From assembly GCA_947629615.1 (NCBI GenBank), contig CANRER010000108.1, positions 1-5,407 of the forward strand: DNA of 5,407 nt. Direction: 5' to 3'. The translations under genes were made by a program, and so were the position numbers. Within the stretch, counting starts at the first letter, position 1; each line of letters begins with the position of its first letter. This stretch comes from an uncultured Clostridia bacterium (GTDB lineage Bacteria; Bacillota; Clostridia; UMGS1883). Positions 1-5,387 of this stretch are shown here, piece after piece. The notes beneath the pieces are model-generated. The model was not told the origin of the DNA, ran no database searches, and saw only the letters and a program-made list of their open reading frames with translations.

Positions 1-1003
1 CGCTCGAAAACGCCTTTTTCGGCGCGCACGGCTCGCCGCCCACGGGAGCGACGGCGTATTCGTCCTCCGTTGTGCCTCTCTCGTCAATATAATTTGTGCT
101 GTCGCCGACGGTGGCTATGACCTCGCCGTTACCGCGTACCTCATAAGCGGCGTCGTAATTCTCATCGCCGAGAAGCCGCCATGAAAGGTAAATTCCGTCG
201 TCGGTTTTCATCACGGCCAGCCCTCGGTCGAGATATTCCATAAGCCTTGTCGGCTCCTCAACGTCCCCGAACCTTCCGGCGTAAATCTTAAGGTTGCCGA
301 ATCCCGAGGGAACGCTTTCGCCGCCGAACTTAACAAAGGCGCGGATAGCCCCGAGGCCGTCGGCGAAGCGGGCCGCGTCGGCGGAGCTGCCCTCGTAAAC
401 CGTGGCCCAACCGCCGTTATTGATTTGGTATATGTACCTAAGTCTGCCGCCGTCGCGGATAAGAAATATTCGGACGGGAACGCCGTTCTCGTTAAAAATC
501 GCGTCGCCGAAATTGTCGCCGTTTTGGTTTTCAAGGGTGCAGGGCATAATTCCCCGCACTCTGTACTTAAACTTAAGTATCTCGCGGCCCTGCGTCGCCG
601 CGCTGTCGCCGTAAAAGGTGTAGATATGCTCGTTTTCGTTCCTTATGTCGTTAAGCTCCGAGAACGACAGGAACGAAATCACCACAAAATCACTGTTCTC
701 GGCGTTCGTCGCCTCGGCCGTAGCGCGGCTCAAAACCAAGTTGCCGCCGTCGGTAAAGTCGGCCGTTTTGCTGAATTGCAGGTAATTTACGCCGTCCCTG
801 CTTTCCACGGCCATGCCGTTTTCGTACTGCGGCTGCCAGCCCCAATCGCCAAGCGACGCGCCTAAAGAGCCGTCGAAAACAGGCTCGCCGCAGGCCGCGA
901 TGAGCCGCGTCAGGTCGTACCCGTCCTCGGCAAGGGCCGTCGGGATAACCGCCGCCGCCATGGCAAGCGCGAGAATAATCGAAATAAGACGTTTCATTTT
1001 CAT
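1..1003 (-). CDS. Secreted rhamnogalacturonan lyase-like protein (PL11 type), N-terminal part, runs off the left edge
   Basis: An uninterrupted minus-strand reading frame of 334 codons starts at 1003 and continues past position 1. Residues 1-25 form a clear signal peptide: MKMKR, a hydrophobic core, then an ALA/ED cleavage site, so the product is exported. Residues ~26-250 are rich in alternating hydrophobic and aromatic positions and look like a beta-sandwich accessory module, possibly carbohydrate-binding; I do not recognise its family. From ~254 the text (MEYLDRGLAVM, DDGIYLSWRLLG, DSTNYID) closely resembles the N-terminal beta-sheet domain of PL11 lyases (YesW/YesX type), which cleave the rhamnogalacturonan I backbone of pectin by beta-elimination. 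The catalytic beta-propeller lies outside the window, so activity cannot be judged. GGAGG sits 3 nt before the ATG at 1003 and 9 nt before a second in-frame ATG at 997; 997 may be the true start. Certainty is high for a secreted protein, moderate for PL11. Confidence 0.82.
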   Translation of the reverse strand, partial: MKMKRLISIILALAMAAAVIPTALAEDGYDLTRLIAACGEPVFDGSLGASLGDWGWQPQYENGMAVESRDGVNYLQFSKTADFTDGGNLVLSRATAEATNAENSDFVVISFLSFSELNDIRNENEHIYTFYGDSAATQGREILKFKYRVRGIMPCTLENQNGDNFGDAIFNENGVPVRIFLIRDGGRLRYIYQINNGGWATVYEGSSADAARFADGLGAIRAFVKFGGESVPSGFGNLKIYAGRFGDVEEPTRLMEYLDRGLAVMKTDDGIYLSWRLLGDENYDAAYEVRGNGEVIATVGDSTNYIDERGTTEDEYAVAPVGGEPCAPKKAFSS

Positions 1004-1040
1004 TTTCCTCCGATTATATATCTAATATATATCTAATTTA

Positions 1041-1070
1041 ATTATAGCCCGAGGGGGCGGGCCATGTCAA
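1041..1070 (-). promoter_or_regulatory. Consensus sigma-A promoter of the lyase gene
   Basis: Read on the minus strand, a perfect TTGACA (1070-1065) and a perfect TATAAT (1046-1041) are separated by 18 bp. The transcription start would fall near 1034, leaving a leader of about 30 nt before the ATG at 1003. The spacer contains a small inverted repeat, GCCCG at 1047-1051 and CGGGC at 1058-1062, at a position where a repressor could act. A core this close to consensus would be strong on its own, so repression or tight control is plausible. The promoter call is firm; the operator role of the spacer repeat is a guess. Confidence 0.85.
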
Positions 1071-1074
1071 GGTT

Positions 1075-1106
1075 TTTGTCACATAATCAAAGCTTTATGC
1101 GACAAA
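1075..1106. promoter_or_regulatory. 32-bp imperfect palindrome, candidate operator upstream of the lyase promoter
   Basis: Arms TTTGTCACATAA (1075-1086) and TTATGCGACAAA (1095-1106) are inverted repeats matching at 11 of 12 positions, with an 8-bp centre that is part of the palindrome AAAGCTTT (1089-1096). The site begins 4 bp upstream of the lyase -35 box and is centred about 57 bp before the predicted start. That is a usual place for a dimeric activator acting on this promoter. The regulator is unknown and not encoded in the window. The site is about 130 bp from the nfnA promoter, so a role there is less likely. Confidence 0.55.
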
Positions 1107-1112
1107 GTATTA

Positions 1113-1150
1113 TGTAAAGGCAATTTGCTTTACACCCGTTTCGGTGCAAA
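1113..1150. repeat. Two overlapping inverted repeats in the divergent intergenic region
   Basis: TGTAAAG (1113-1119) and CTTTACA (1128-1134) form a perfect 7-bp inverted repeat with an 8-bp spacer. The right arm also takes part in a second repeat: TTTACACC (1129-1136) against GGTGCAAA (1143-1150), matching at 7 of 8 positions with a 6-bp centre. The first is centred 33 bp, about three helical turns, from the palindrome at 1075-1106. These may be additional regulator sites. Short AT-rich repeats can arise by chance in intergenic DNA, so confidence is limited. Confidence 0.4.
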
Positions 1151-1218
1151 TATGTAAATTCTGCGGGAAAAGCGGTAAAATTCGCGGCTTAAAAAATTAA
1201 AAATAAGCAAATTTCCTC

Positions 1219-1247
1219 TTGCGTTTTTCGGGCTTTTTTGCTATAAT
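1219..1247 (+). promoter_or_regulatory. Extended -10 promoter of the nfnA operon
   Basis: TTGCGT (1219-1224) and a perfect TATAAT (1242-1247) are spaced by 17 bp, and TG at 1239-1240 makes an extended -10 element that compensates for the poor -35 box. Transcription would start near 1254, giving a 34-nt leader. The -35 TTG is also an in-frame possible start codon for the downstream gene, but a start inside the promoter would not be on the transcript. Confidence 0.78.
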
Positions 1248-1287
1248 ACATTTTATAGCGTCGTATATCTCGAAAGGAAGTATATTA

Positions 1288-2127
1288 ATGTTCAGAATAC
1301 TTGAAAAAACAGCTCTTAACCCCACCGTAACCAAAATGGTGGTGGAGGCTCCCCTTATAGCCGCAAAGGCCGAGCCGGGGCAATTTATCATATTCCGCGC
1401 CACCGAGGACGGCGAGAGGGTGCCCCTCACAATAGCCGACTTCGACCGCGAAAAGGGAACCGTGACGATAATCTTCCAAATCGTGGGGCAGGCCACGATG
1501 GAGCTCAACGCCATTGAGGAGGGCGGCTGTATCTGCGACTTTGTCGGCCCGCTCGGCGTGCCGAGCCACACCGAGGGGTTAAAAAAGGTATGCGTCGTGG
1601 GCGGCGGCGTCGGCTGCGCAATAGCCTACCCGATAGCGAAAAAGCTTCATTCGCTCGGCTGCGAGGTACACTCCGTCGTCGGCTTCAGGAATAAAGACCT
1701 GCTCATTCTCGAGGACGAATTCAAGGCTGTCAGCGAAAAGCTTGCCGTAATGACCGACGACGGCAGCTACGGCGAAAAGGGGCTTGTTACCGACGCGCTT
1801 AAAAGGCTCATCGCCGAGGGCAACGAGTACGACGAGGTTATAGCCATCGGCCCGCTTATCATGATGAAATTCGTCTGCGCGCTAACCAAGGAGCATGGCA
1901 TTAAGACCGTCGTTTCCATGAACCCGATAATGATAGACGGCACGGGAATGTGCGGCGGCTGCCGCCTTACAGTGGGCGGCGAAACGAAATTCGCCTGCGT
2001 TGACGGCCCCGATTTCGACGGCCATCTGGTGGACTTCGACGAGGCCATGAGCCGAGGTGGAATGTACCGCGATTTCGAGGCTCACGCCCGCGAAAATTGC
2101 AGACTGCTTAACAGGGAGGTAAAATAA
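1288..2127 (+). CDS. nfnA: NfnA: FAD/[2Fe-2S] subunit of NADH-dependent reduced ferredoxin:NADP+ oxidoreductase
   Basis: This 279-residue protein belongs to the ferredoxin-NADP reductase-like family that includes PyrK and the small subunits of Nfn and sulfide dehydrogenase (SudB). In the cytoplasmic NfnAB complex it binds FAD and NAD(H), and electron bifurcation couples NADPH oxidation to reduction of ferredoxin and NAD+. Visible motifs are the flavin-binding RVPLTI (44-49), a VVGGGVG dinucleotide loop (103-109), IGPLIMM (188-193) and a C-terminal cluster site with Cys222, Cys225 and Cys237. Known Nfn structures use three Cys and one Asp for the [2Fe-2S] cluster; Asp217 is a nearby candidate. 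Length is normal for the family. The ATG at 1288 is chosen because AAAGGAAG ends 7 nt before it, whereas the longer frame from 1219 would begin inside the promoter. The stop is 1 bp before nfnB, so the two are surely co-transcribed. SudB is an alternative name, since the families are not separable by eye. Confidence 0.9.
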   Translation: MFRILEKTALNPTVTKMVVEAPLIAAKAEPGQFIIFRATEDGERVPLTIADFDREKGTVTIIFQIVGQATMELNAIEEGGCICDFVGPLGVPSHTEGLKKVCVVGGGVGCAIAYPIAKKLHSLGCEVHSVVGFRNKDLLILEDEFKAVSEKLAVMTDDGSYGEKGLVTDALKRLIAEGNEYDEVIAIGPLIMMKFVCALTKEHGIKTVVSMNPIMIDGTGMCGGCRLTVGGETKFACVDGPDFDGHLVDFDEAMSRGGMYRDFEAHARENCRLLNREVK

Positions 2128-2128
2128 A

Positions 2129-3529
2129 ATGACAGAGCGAAATATGAGCGTTACAAAATGCCCCATGCCTTCCCAAGACCCGAAGGTTCGCGCCCGCAAC
2201 TTTGACGAGGTCGCCACGGGATACACGCTTGAAATGGCGGTAGGCGAGGCCCGCCGCTGCCTTAACTGCAAAAACAGGCCCTGCGTTTCGGCCTGCCCCG
2301 TAGCTATCGATATACCCGACTTTATCGAGCGCGTCGCGAACGGCGACATGGAGGGGGCTTACGAGATAATCAGCCGCAGCAGCGCACTCCCGGCGGTCTG
2401 CGGCCGCGTCTGCCCGCAGGAAACGCAGTGCGAGGGCAAGTGCGTGCGCGGGATAAAGGGCGAAAGCGTCGGCATTGGCCGCCTTGAGCGCTTTGTGGCC
2501 GACTGGCACAGGGAGCATGGCTCCGCCGAGGTAAAGCTCCCCGAGCCAAACGGCCATAAGGTGGCCGTCATAGGCTCCGGCCCGAGCGGCCTCACCGCCG
2601 CGGGGGATTTGGCCAAGCTCGGCTATAAGGTGACTGTGTTCGAGGCGCTTCATACCGCGGGCGGCGTGCTGGTTTACGGCATACCCGAGTTCCGCCTGCC
2701 CAAGAGCATAGTCCGCCGCGAGATAGACGGCCTCAAGGCCCTTGGGGTGGACATTGAAACCAACATAGTTATCGGCAAAACCCTCACCGTTGACGAGCTT
2801 TTCGAAAAAGGCTACGAGGCCGTATTCATCGGCAGCGGCGCGGGACTGCCCCGATTTATGAATATCCCGGGCGAAAGCCTTAAAGGGGTATACAGCGCAA
2901 ACGAATACCTGACCCGCGTCAATTTGATGAAGGCCTACCGCTCCGACAGCAAAACCCCCATCAAAAAGAGCCGCGCGGTGGCCGTTGTCGGCGGCGGCAA
3001 CGTCGCTATGGACGCCGCGAGGAGCGCGATGCGCCTCGGGGCGGAAACGGTTTATATCGTCTACCGCAGAAGCATGGATGAGCTTCCCGCCCGCAAGGAG
3101 GAGGTCGAGCACGCGATGGAGGAGGGCATAATATTTAAGACCCTCAACAATCCCGTGGAAATCCTCGCCGACGAAAACGGCGGCGTAAGGGCGATACGCT
3201 GCATTGAGATGGAGCTTGGCGAACCCGACGAGAGCGGCCGCCGCCGCCCTGTCGAAAAACCGGGCAGCGAGTTTGAAATCGAGGTCGATACGGTGATTAT
3301 GTCCATCGGCACAAGCCCCAACCCACTTATCCGCTCTACAACGCCGGGGCTTGAAACAAACCGACGCGGCTGTATCGTCACCAACGGCGACGACGGCCTC
3401 ACAAGCCGCGAGGGCGTATACGCCGGCGGCGACGCCGTAACCGGGGCCGCCACCGTAATTCTGGCTATGGGCGCGGGCAAACAGGCCGCCAAGGCCATCG
3501 ACGAATATATCAAGGGCAAGAACACATAA
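2129..3529 (+). CDS. nfnB: NfnB: FAD/[4Fe-4S] NADPH-binding subunit, glutamate synthase small-subunit family
   Basis: This 466-residue flavoprotein resembles the small (beta) subunit of NADPH glutamate synthase. In Nfn it carries the bifurcating FAD, the NADPH site and two [4Fe-4S] clusters. The N-terminal ferredoxin-like domain has C44-x2-C47-x4-C52-x3-C56 and C91-x3-C95-x5-C101-x3-C105. The first nucleotide-binding fold has VIGSGPSGLTAA (147-158) for FAD. A second has VVGGGNVAMDAAR (286-298) for NADPH. The C-terminal YAGGDAVTGAATV segment (431-443) closes the FAD site. All key motifs are intact and the length is normal. No glutamate synthase large subunit is adjacent and the NfnA partner is, which favours Nfn over glutamate synthase; sulfide dehydrogenase SudA is a close alternative. 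The start at 2129 has GGGAGG (2114-2119) 9 nt upstream, inside the last codons of nfnA, which suggests translational coupling. Confidence 0.9.
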   Translation: MTERNMSVTKCPMPSQDPKVRARNFDEVATGYTLEMAVGEARRCLNCKNRPCVSACPVAIDIPDFIERVANGDMEGAYEIISRSSALPAVCGRVCPQETQCEGKCVRGIKGESVGIGRLERFVADWHREHGSAEVKLPEPNGHKVAVIGSGPSGLTAAGDLAKLGYKVTVFEALHTAGGVLVYGIPEFRLPKSIVRREIDGLKALGVDIETNIVIGKTLTVDELFEKGYEAVFIGSGAGLPRFMNIPGESLKGVYSANEYLTRVNLMKAYRSDSKTPIKKSRAVAVVGGGNVAMDAARSAMRLGAETVYIVYRRSMDELPARKEEVEHAMEEGIIFKTLNNPVEILADENGGVRAIRCIEMELGEPDESGRRRPVEKPGSEFEIEVDTVIMSIGTSPNPLIRSTTPGLETNRRGCIVTNGDDGLTSREGVYAGGDAVTGAATVILAMGAGKQAAKAIDEYIKGKNT

Positions 3530-3572
3530 AGCTGCGGCCCAAAATAAATTTTGTTTGAAGGGAAGTCGTATC

Positions 3573-4217
3573 ATGGACGAAAGAAACACCGCCGCGCCCA
3601 CACCCTCGGGCGAGGCAAACTGCAAATACTGCACCCGCTGCGGGCGCAAGCTCGCCATAGATGCGGCCTACTGCGACGGCTGCGGCCACGCCCTTAACAA
3701 AAAGGCCGTCCCCGAGGTCAGCTTTGCCGTGCGGAAGGAATATCTGCCCGAAAAAATCAGCGATATAATCGGCAAACAGCGTGAATATTACAAGCAGCGC
3801 TTCGCCGAAATGAAGGACGGCGGCGGCAAAGTTTGCTGGAACTGGTTTGCCTGCCTTAGCTGGTTCTGGTTTGCATACCGCAAAATGCCGATCGAGGCCG
3901 CGATTTCCTTTGTTATTTATCTGCTGCTCGGCTCATTCGGGGCTGCGTCGCTCGCGCTCCGGCTGGCCTTCCTTATCGTATGCGGGGCCTTCGGCAACTA
4001 CGCTTATCTGAAGCATATCGAGCGCACCATAGATAAAATCGATTCGCTTCCCGCCGCAATGCGCGAAAACGCCGTCAAGGAATACGGGGGAGTCAGCGGC
4101 ATACTGCTTGTGATAGCTTTCCTTGTCACCTCCGCCGTCGGCGGCGGCCTCGGCATTATCGACCTTGTGTGGAAGCCGTCGATCAGGCACGCGCTCAGGC
4201 AATTCTTCTACATTTGA
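3573..4217 (+). CDS. Zinc-ribbon and DUF2628 membrane protein
   Basis: This 214-residue protein has an N-terminal zinc ribbon with Cys20-x2-Cys23 and Cys34-x2-Cys37 (Cys17 is an extra), then a polar linker with a charged helix (~52-82). A membrane part follows, starting with the aromatic segment WNWFACLSWFWFAYRKM (89-105), typical of DUF2628 proteins. Hydrophobic stretches at ~90-120, ~124-144 and ~174-196 suggest three membrane segments. There is no signal peptide, so the zinc ribbon is probably cytoplasmic. The molecular function of DUF2628 is unknown. The ATG at 3573 has AGGGAAG ending 7 nt before it; an upstream in-frame TTG at 3555 lies next to that site and is rejected. It begins 43 bp after nfnB, with no strong hairpin or promoter between, and ends 13 bp before the next gene, so it is probably in the same operon. 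Confidence 0.85.
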   Translation: MDERNTAAPTPSGEANCKYCTRCGRKLAIDAAYCDGCGHALNKKAVPEVSFAVRKEYLPEKISDIIGKQREYYKQRFAEMKDGGGKVCWNWFACLSWFWFAYRKMPIEAAISFVIYLLLGSFGAASLALRLAFLIVCGAFGNYAYLKHIERTIDKIDSLPAAMRENAVKEYGGVSGILLVIAFLVTSAVGGGLGIIDLVWKPSIRHALRQFFYI

Positions 4218-4230
4218 AAGGGCATCTGAA

Positions 4231-5169
4231 ATGATAATCGAAAGAAACATGGATTTCGAATATAACGATGACGGCACGGTACTTTACCGCGTCCCGCTCG
4301 ACGCGGTGGGCGAAGTGGTTGTGCCCAAGGGCGTGACCGAGCTTGGCGACGACGCGTTTCGCGGCTGCTCGCAGATAACCCGCGTGGAGCTGCCCGAGGG
4401 GCTTGTCCGCATAGGCGTGCTCTGCTTCGAGGGCTGCCGCAGTCTAAAGTATATTAAAATACCGAAATCGGTGCGCTTCATCGGCGAATTTGCGTTTATG
4501 GGCTGCACCTTCCTAAAAAACATTGAGCTTCCGCGCCGCCTTAAGCATCTCGGCCACGGAGCCTTCGAGAGCTGTATATCAATCGAGAGCGCGTCGCTGC
4601 CCGGCTCTGTAGGCGAGGTGCCGCAGTGGTGCTTTAACGGTTGCGTTTCCCTCAAGTATGTGGAGCTTGGCGACGGGATAAAGTCTATCGGCGGCCATGC
4701 GTTTTTGCAGTGCCGCAGCATTAAGGCCATTGTCCTGCCCGAAACCTTAAAGCACATCGGCGGCTGGTCGTTTTGCGAGTGCGACGGCCTCGCGGAGATT
4801 AATATTCCCGCCAAGGTCGATAAAATCGGCTCCTGCCCCTTTGCCTTTGCAAAAAATCTTAAGAAAATAACCGTCGATGAGGAAAACTCGAATTTCGTGT
4901 GCGTCGGCAGCGCGCTTTACGCGAAGGATATGCACCGCCTTGTCTGCTGTACGGTGGGGTGCGAGGGTGAATTTACCGTGCCGGAGGGCGTGGAGCATAT
5001 CGGCAGCGGCGCTTTCCTCAACTGCGCCGCTCTTACGGATATACATATTCCCGATTCTGTAACCTCAATCGGCAACTATGCATTCGAGGGCTGCCGAGGG
5101 CTGAAAAGCCTCACTATCCCTCCCTCGGTGACGGATCTCGGCGAGCAGGCGATAGAGCGGATAAAATGA
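4231..5169 (+). CDS. BspA-type leucine-rich-repeat protein without a signal peptide
   Basis: The 312-residue product is almost entirely LRR_5 (BspA-like) repeats of 23 residues, of the form L-x-x-I-x-I-P-x-x-V-x-x-I-G-x-x-A-F-x-x-C. The repeat cysteine recurs in exact register at residues 46, 69, 92, 115, 138, 161 and 184. An eighth unit (187-209) has Ala instead. A non-repeat insertion (~215-243, DEENSNFV onward) follows, as is common in this family, and the repeats resume with Cys265 and Cys288. The N-terminal ~25 residues are a polar segment with no signal peptide, membrane helix or anchor, so the protein appears cytoplasmic, unlike the surface-exposed BspA adhesins. The start at 4231 has AAAGGG (4217-4222) 8 nt upstream; Met at 4249 is a weaker alternative. 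The gene follows the DUF2628 gene by 13 bp. The repeats suggest protein binding; no partner is evident. Confidence 0.88.
   Translation: MIIERNMDFEYNDDGTVLYRVPLDAVGEVVVPKGVTELGDDAFRGCSQITRVELPEGLVRIGVLCFEGCRSLKYIKIPKSVRFIGEFAFMGCTFLKNIELPRRLKHLGHGAFESCISIESASLPGSVGEVPQWCFNGCVSLKYVELGDGIKSIGGHAFLQCRSIKAIVLPETLKHIGGWSFCECDGLAEINIPAKVDKIGSCPFAFAKNLKKITVDEENSNFVCVGSALYAKDMHRLVCCTVGCEGEFTVPEGVEHIGSGAFLNCAALTDIHIPDSVTSIGNYAFEGCRGLKSLTIPPSVTDLGEQAIERIK
4306..5130 (+). repeat. In-gene array of 23-codon (69-bp) LRR units
   Basis: Within the LRR gene about eight consecutive 69-bp units run from codon 26 to codon 209, then a break, then about two to three more units up to codon ~300. The register is exact across the first block (conserved Cys codons spaced 69 bp), and the next Cys is displaced by 3 units plus 12 codons, the size of the insertion. 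The units have diverged at the DNA level, so recent slippage is not indicated. Confidence 0.8.
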
Positions 5170-5199
5170 ATTAAGCCCCAAAAAAATTTGCTCTTGCTC

Positions 5200-5228
5200 T
5201 TGACTTAGGGGTAAAATTGTGGTATTAT
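5200..5228 (+). promoter_or_regulatory. Promoter of the tRNA-Pro gene
   Basis: TTGACT (5200-5205) and TATTAT (5223-5228) are separated by 17 bp, each differing from consensus by one base. Transcription would start near 5235, giving a leader of about 25 nt before the tRNA. The -35 box is the last of three tandem TTG-containing hexamers, TTGCTC, TTGCTC, TTGACT (5188-5205). The promoter starts 30 bp after the LRR stop codon. Confidence 0.78.
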
Positions 5229-5236
5229 ATCTAATG

Positions 5237-5255
5237 TGCGCCGCGTCGCGGCGCA
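5237..5255 (+). other. GC-rich hairpin in the tRNA leader
   Basis: TGCGCCGC (5237-5244) and GCGGCGCA (5248-5255) form a perfect 8-bp stem with a 3-nt loop. It begins near the predicted transcription start and ends 4 nt before the mature tRNA. It lacks a following T run, so it is not an intrinsic terminator. It may stabilise the precursor 5' end or affect processing by RNase P; this is an inference. Confidence 0.5.
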
Positions 5256-5259
5256 ATGC

Positions 5260-5336
5260 CGGGGTGTAGCGCAGTTTGGTAGCGTGCTTGGTTCGGGACC
5301 AAGAGGCCACGGGTTCAAGTCCCGTCACTCCGACCA
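5260..5336 (+). tRNA. tRNA-Pro, anticodon CGG, CCA encoded
   Basis: A full cloverleaf can be folded by eye. The acceptor stem is CGGGGTG with CACTCCG (one G-T pair). The D arm is GCGC-AGTTTGGTA-GCGT (last pair mismatched). The anticodon stem is CTTGG with CCAAG around loop TTCGGGA, and the T arm is ACGGG-TTCAAGT-CCCGT. Loop positions 34-36 read CGG, giving proline and decoding CCG. The discriminator is A, and CCA is encoded at the 3' end. The sequence resembles bacterial tRNA-Pro, including the C1-G72 pair typical of it. CCG and CCC are frequent proline codons in the neighbouring genes, so the isoacceptor fits local codon use. Confidence 0.96.
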
Positions 5337-5341
5337 CGGCG

Positions 5342-5376
5342 TCGGAACAAGCGTCATATCGCTTGTTCCGATTTTT
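5342..5376 (+). terminator. Intrinsic terminator after tRNA-Pro
   Basis: TCGGAACAAGCG (5342-5353) and CGCTTGTTCCGA (5360-5371) pair perfectly over 12 bp around a 6-nt loop, followed directly by TTTTT (5372-5376). It starts 5 nt after the tRNA CCA end. Since I see no terminator between the LRR gene and the tRNA, it may also end transcripts reading through from the nfnA operon. Confidence 0.88.
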
Positions 5377-5387
5377 CAAATCGGAAC
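5365..5387. repeat. Second inverted repeat overlapping the terminator
   Basis: GTTCCGATTT (5365-5374) and AAATCGGAAC (5378-5387) are a perfect 10-bp inverted repeat with a 3-nt loop. The left arm is shared with the terminator 3' arm, so the two hairpins cannot form together. On the minus strand it could fold first, as a possible barrier to transcription from the right. Confidence 0.6.

Noticed and set aside
425..865. Plus-strand open frame of 146 codons
   Set aside because: It overlaps the lyase gene on the opposite strand, which has a signal peptide, promoter and family match; the plus-strand product has none of these.
2129..3529. Glutamate synthase small subunit (GltD) as the primary call
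   Set aside because: The partner gene is NfnA-like and no glutamate synthase large subunit is seen, so the Nfn complex explains both genes better.
3540..3553. Inverted repeat CAAAATAAATTTTG between nfnB and the DUF2628 gene
   Set aside because: A 6-bp, mostly A-T stem with a 2-nt loop is too weak for a terminator and too short to support an operator call.
2108..3658. Long minus-strand open frame of 516 codons opposite nfnB
   Set aside because: It is the antisense shadow of a GC-rich gene with all NfnB motifs on the other strand. Its translation is Ala-rich with no recognisable domain.
4306..5130. CRISPR or non-coding tandem repeat interpretation of the periodic sequence
   Set aside because: The 69-bp periodicity is explained by 23-residue LRR units in an intact frame; the DNA units are diverged and there are no spacers.
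5311..5336. tRNA 3' end as an attachment site for an integrated element
   Set aside because: tRNA 3' ends are common integration targets, but no second copy, integrase or element gene is in the window, and an ordinary terminator follows.
5065..5379. Minus-strand reading frame of 104 codons containing GLEPVASWSRTKHATKLRY
   Set aside because: This is the antisense translation of the tRNA-Pro gene, a well-known spurious peptide often mis-annotated in databases. The rest lies antisense to the terminator and the LRR gene.
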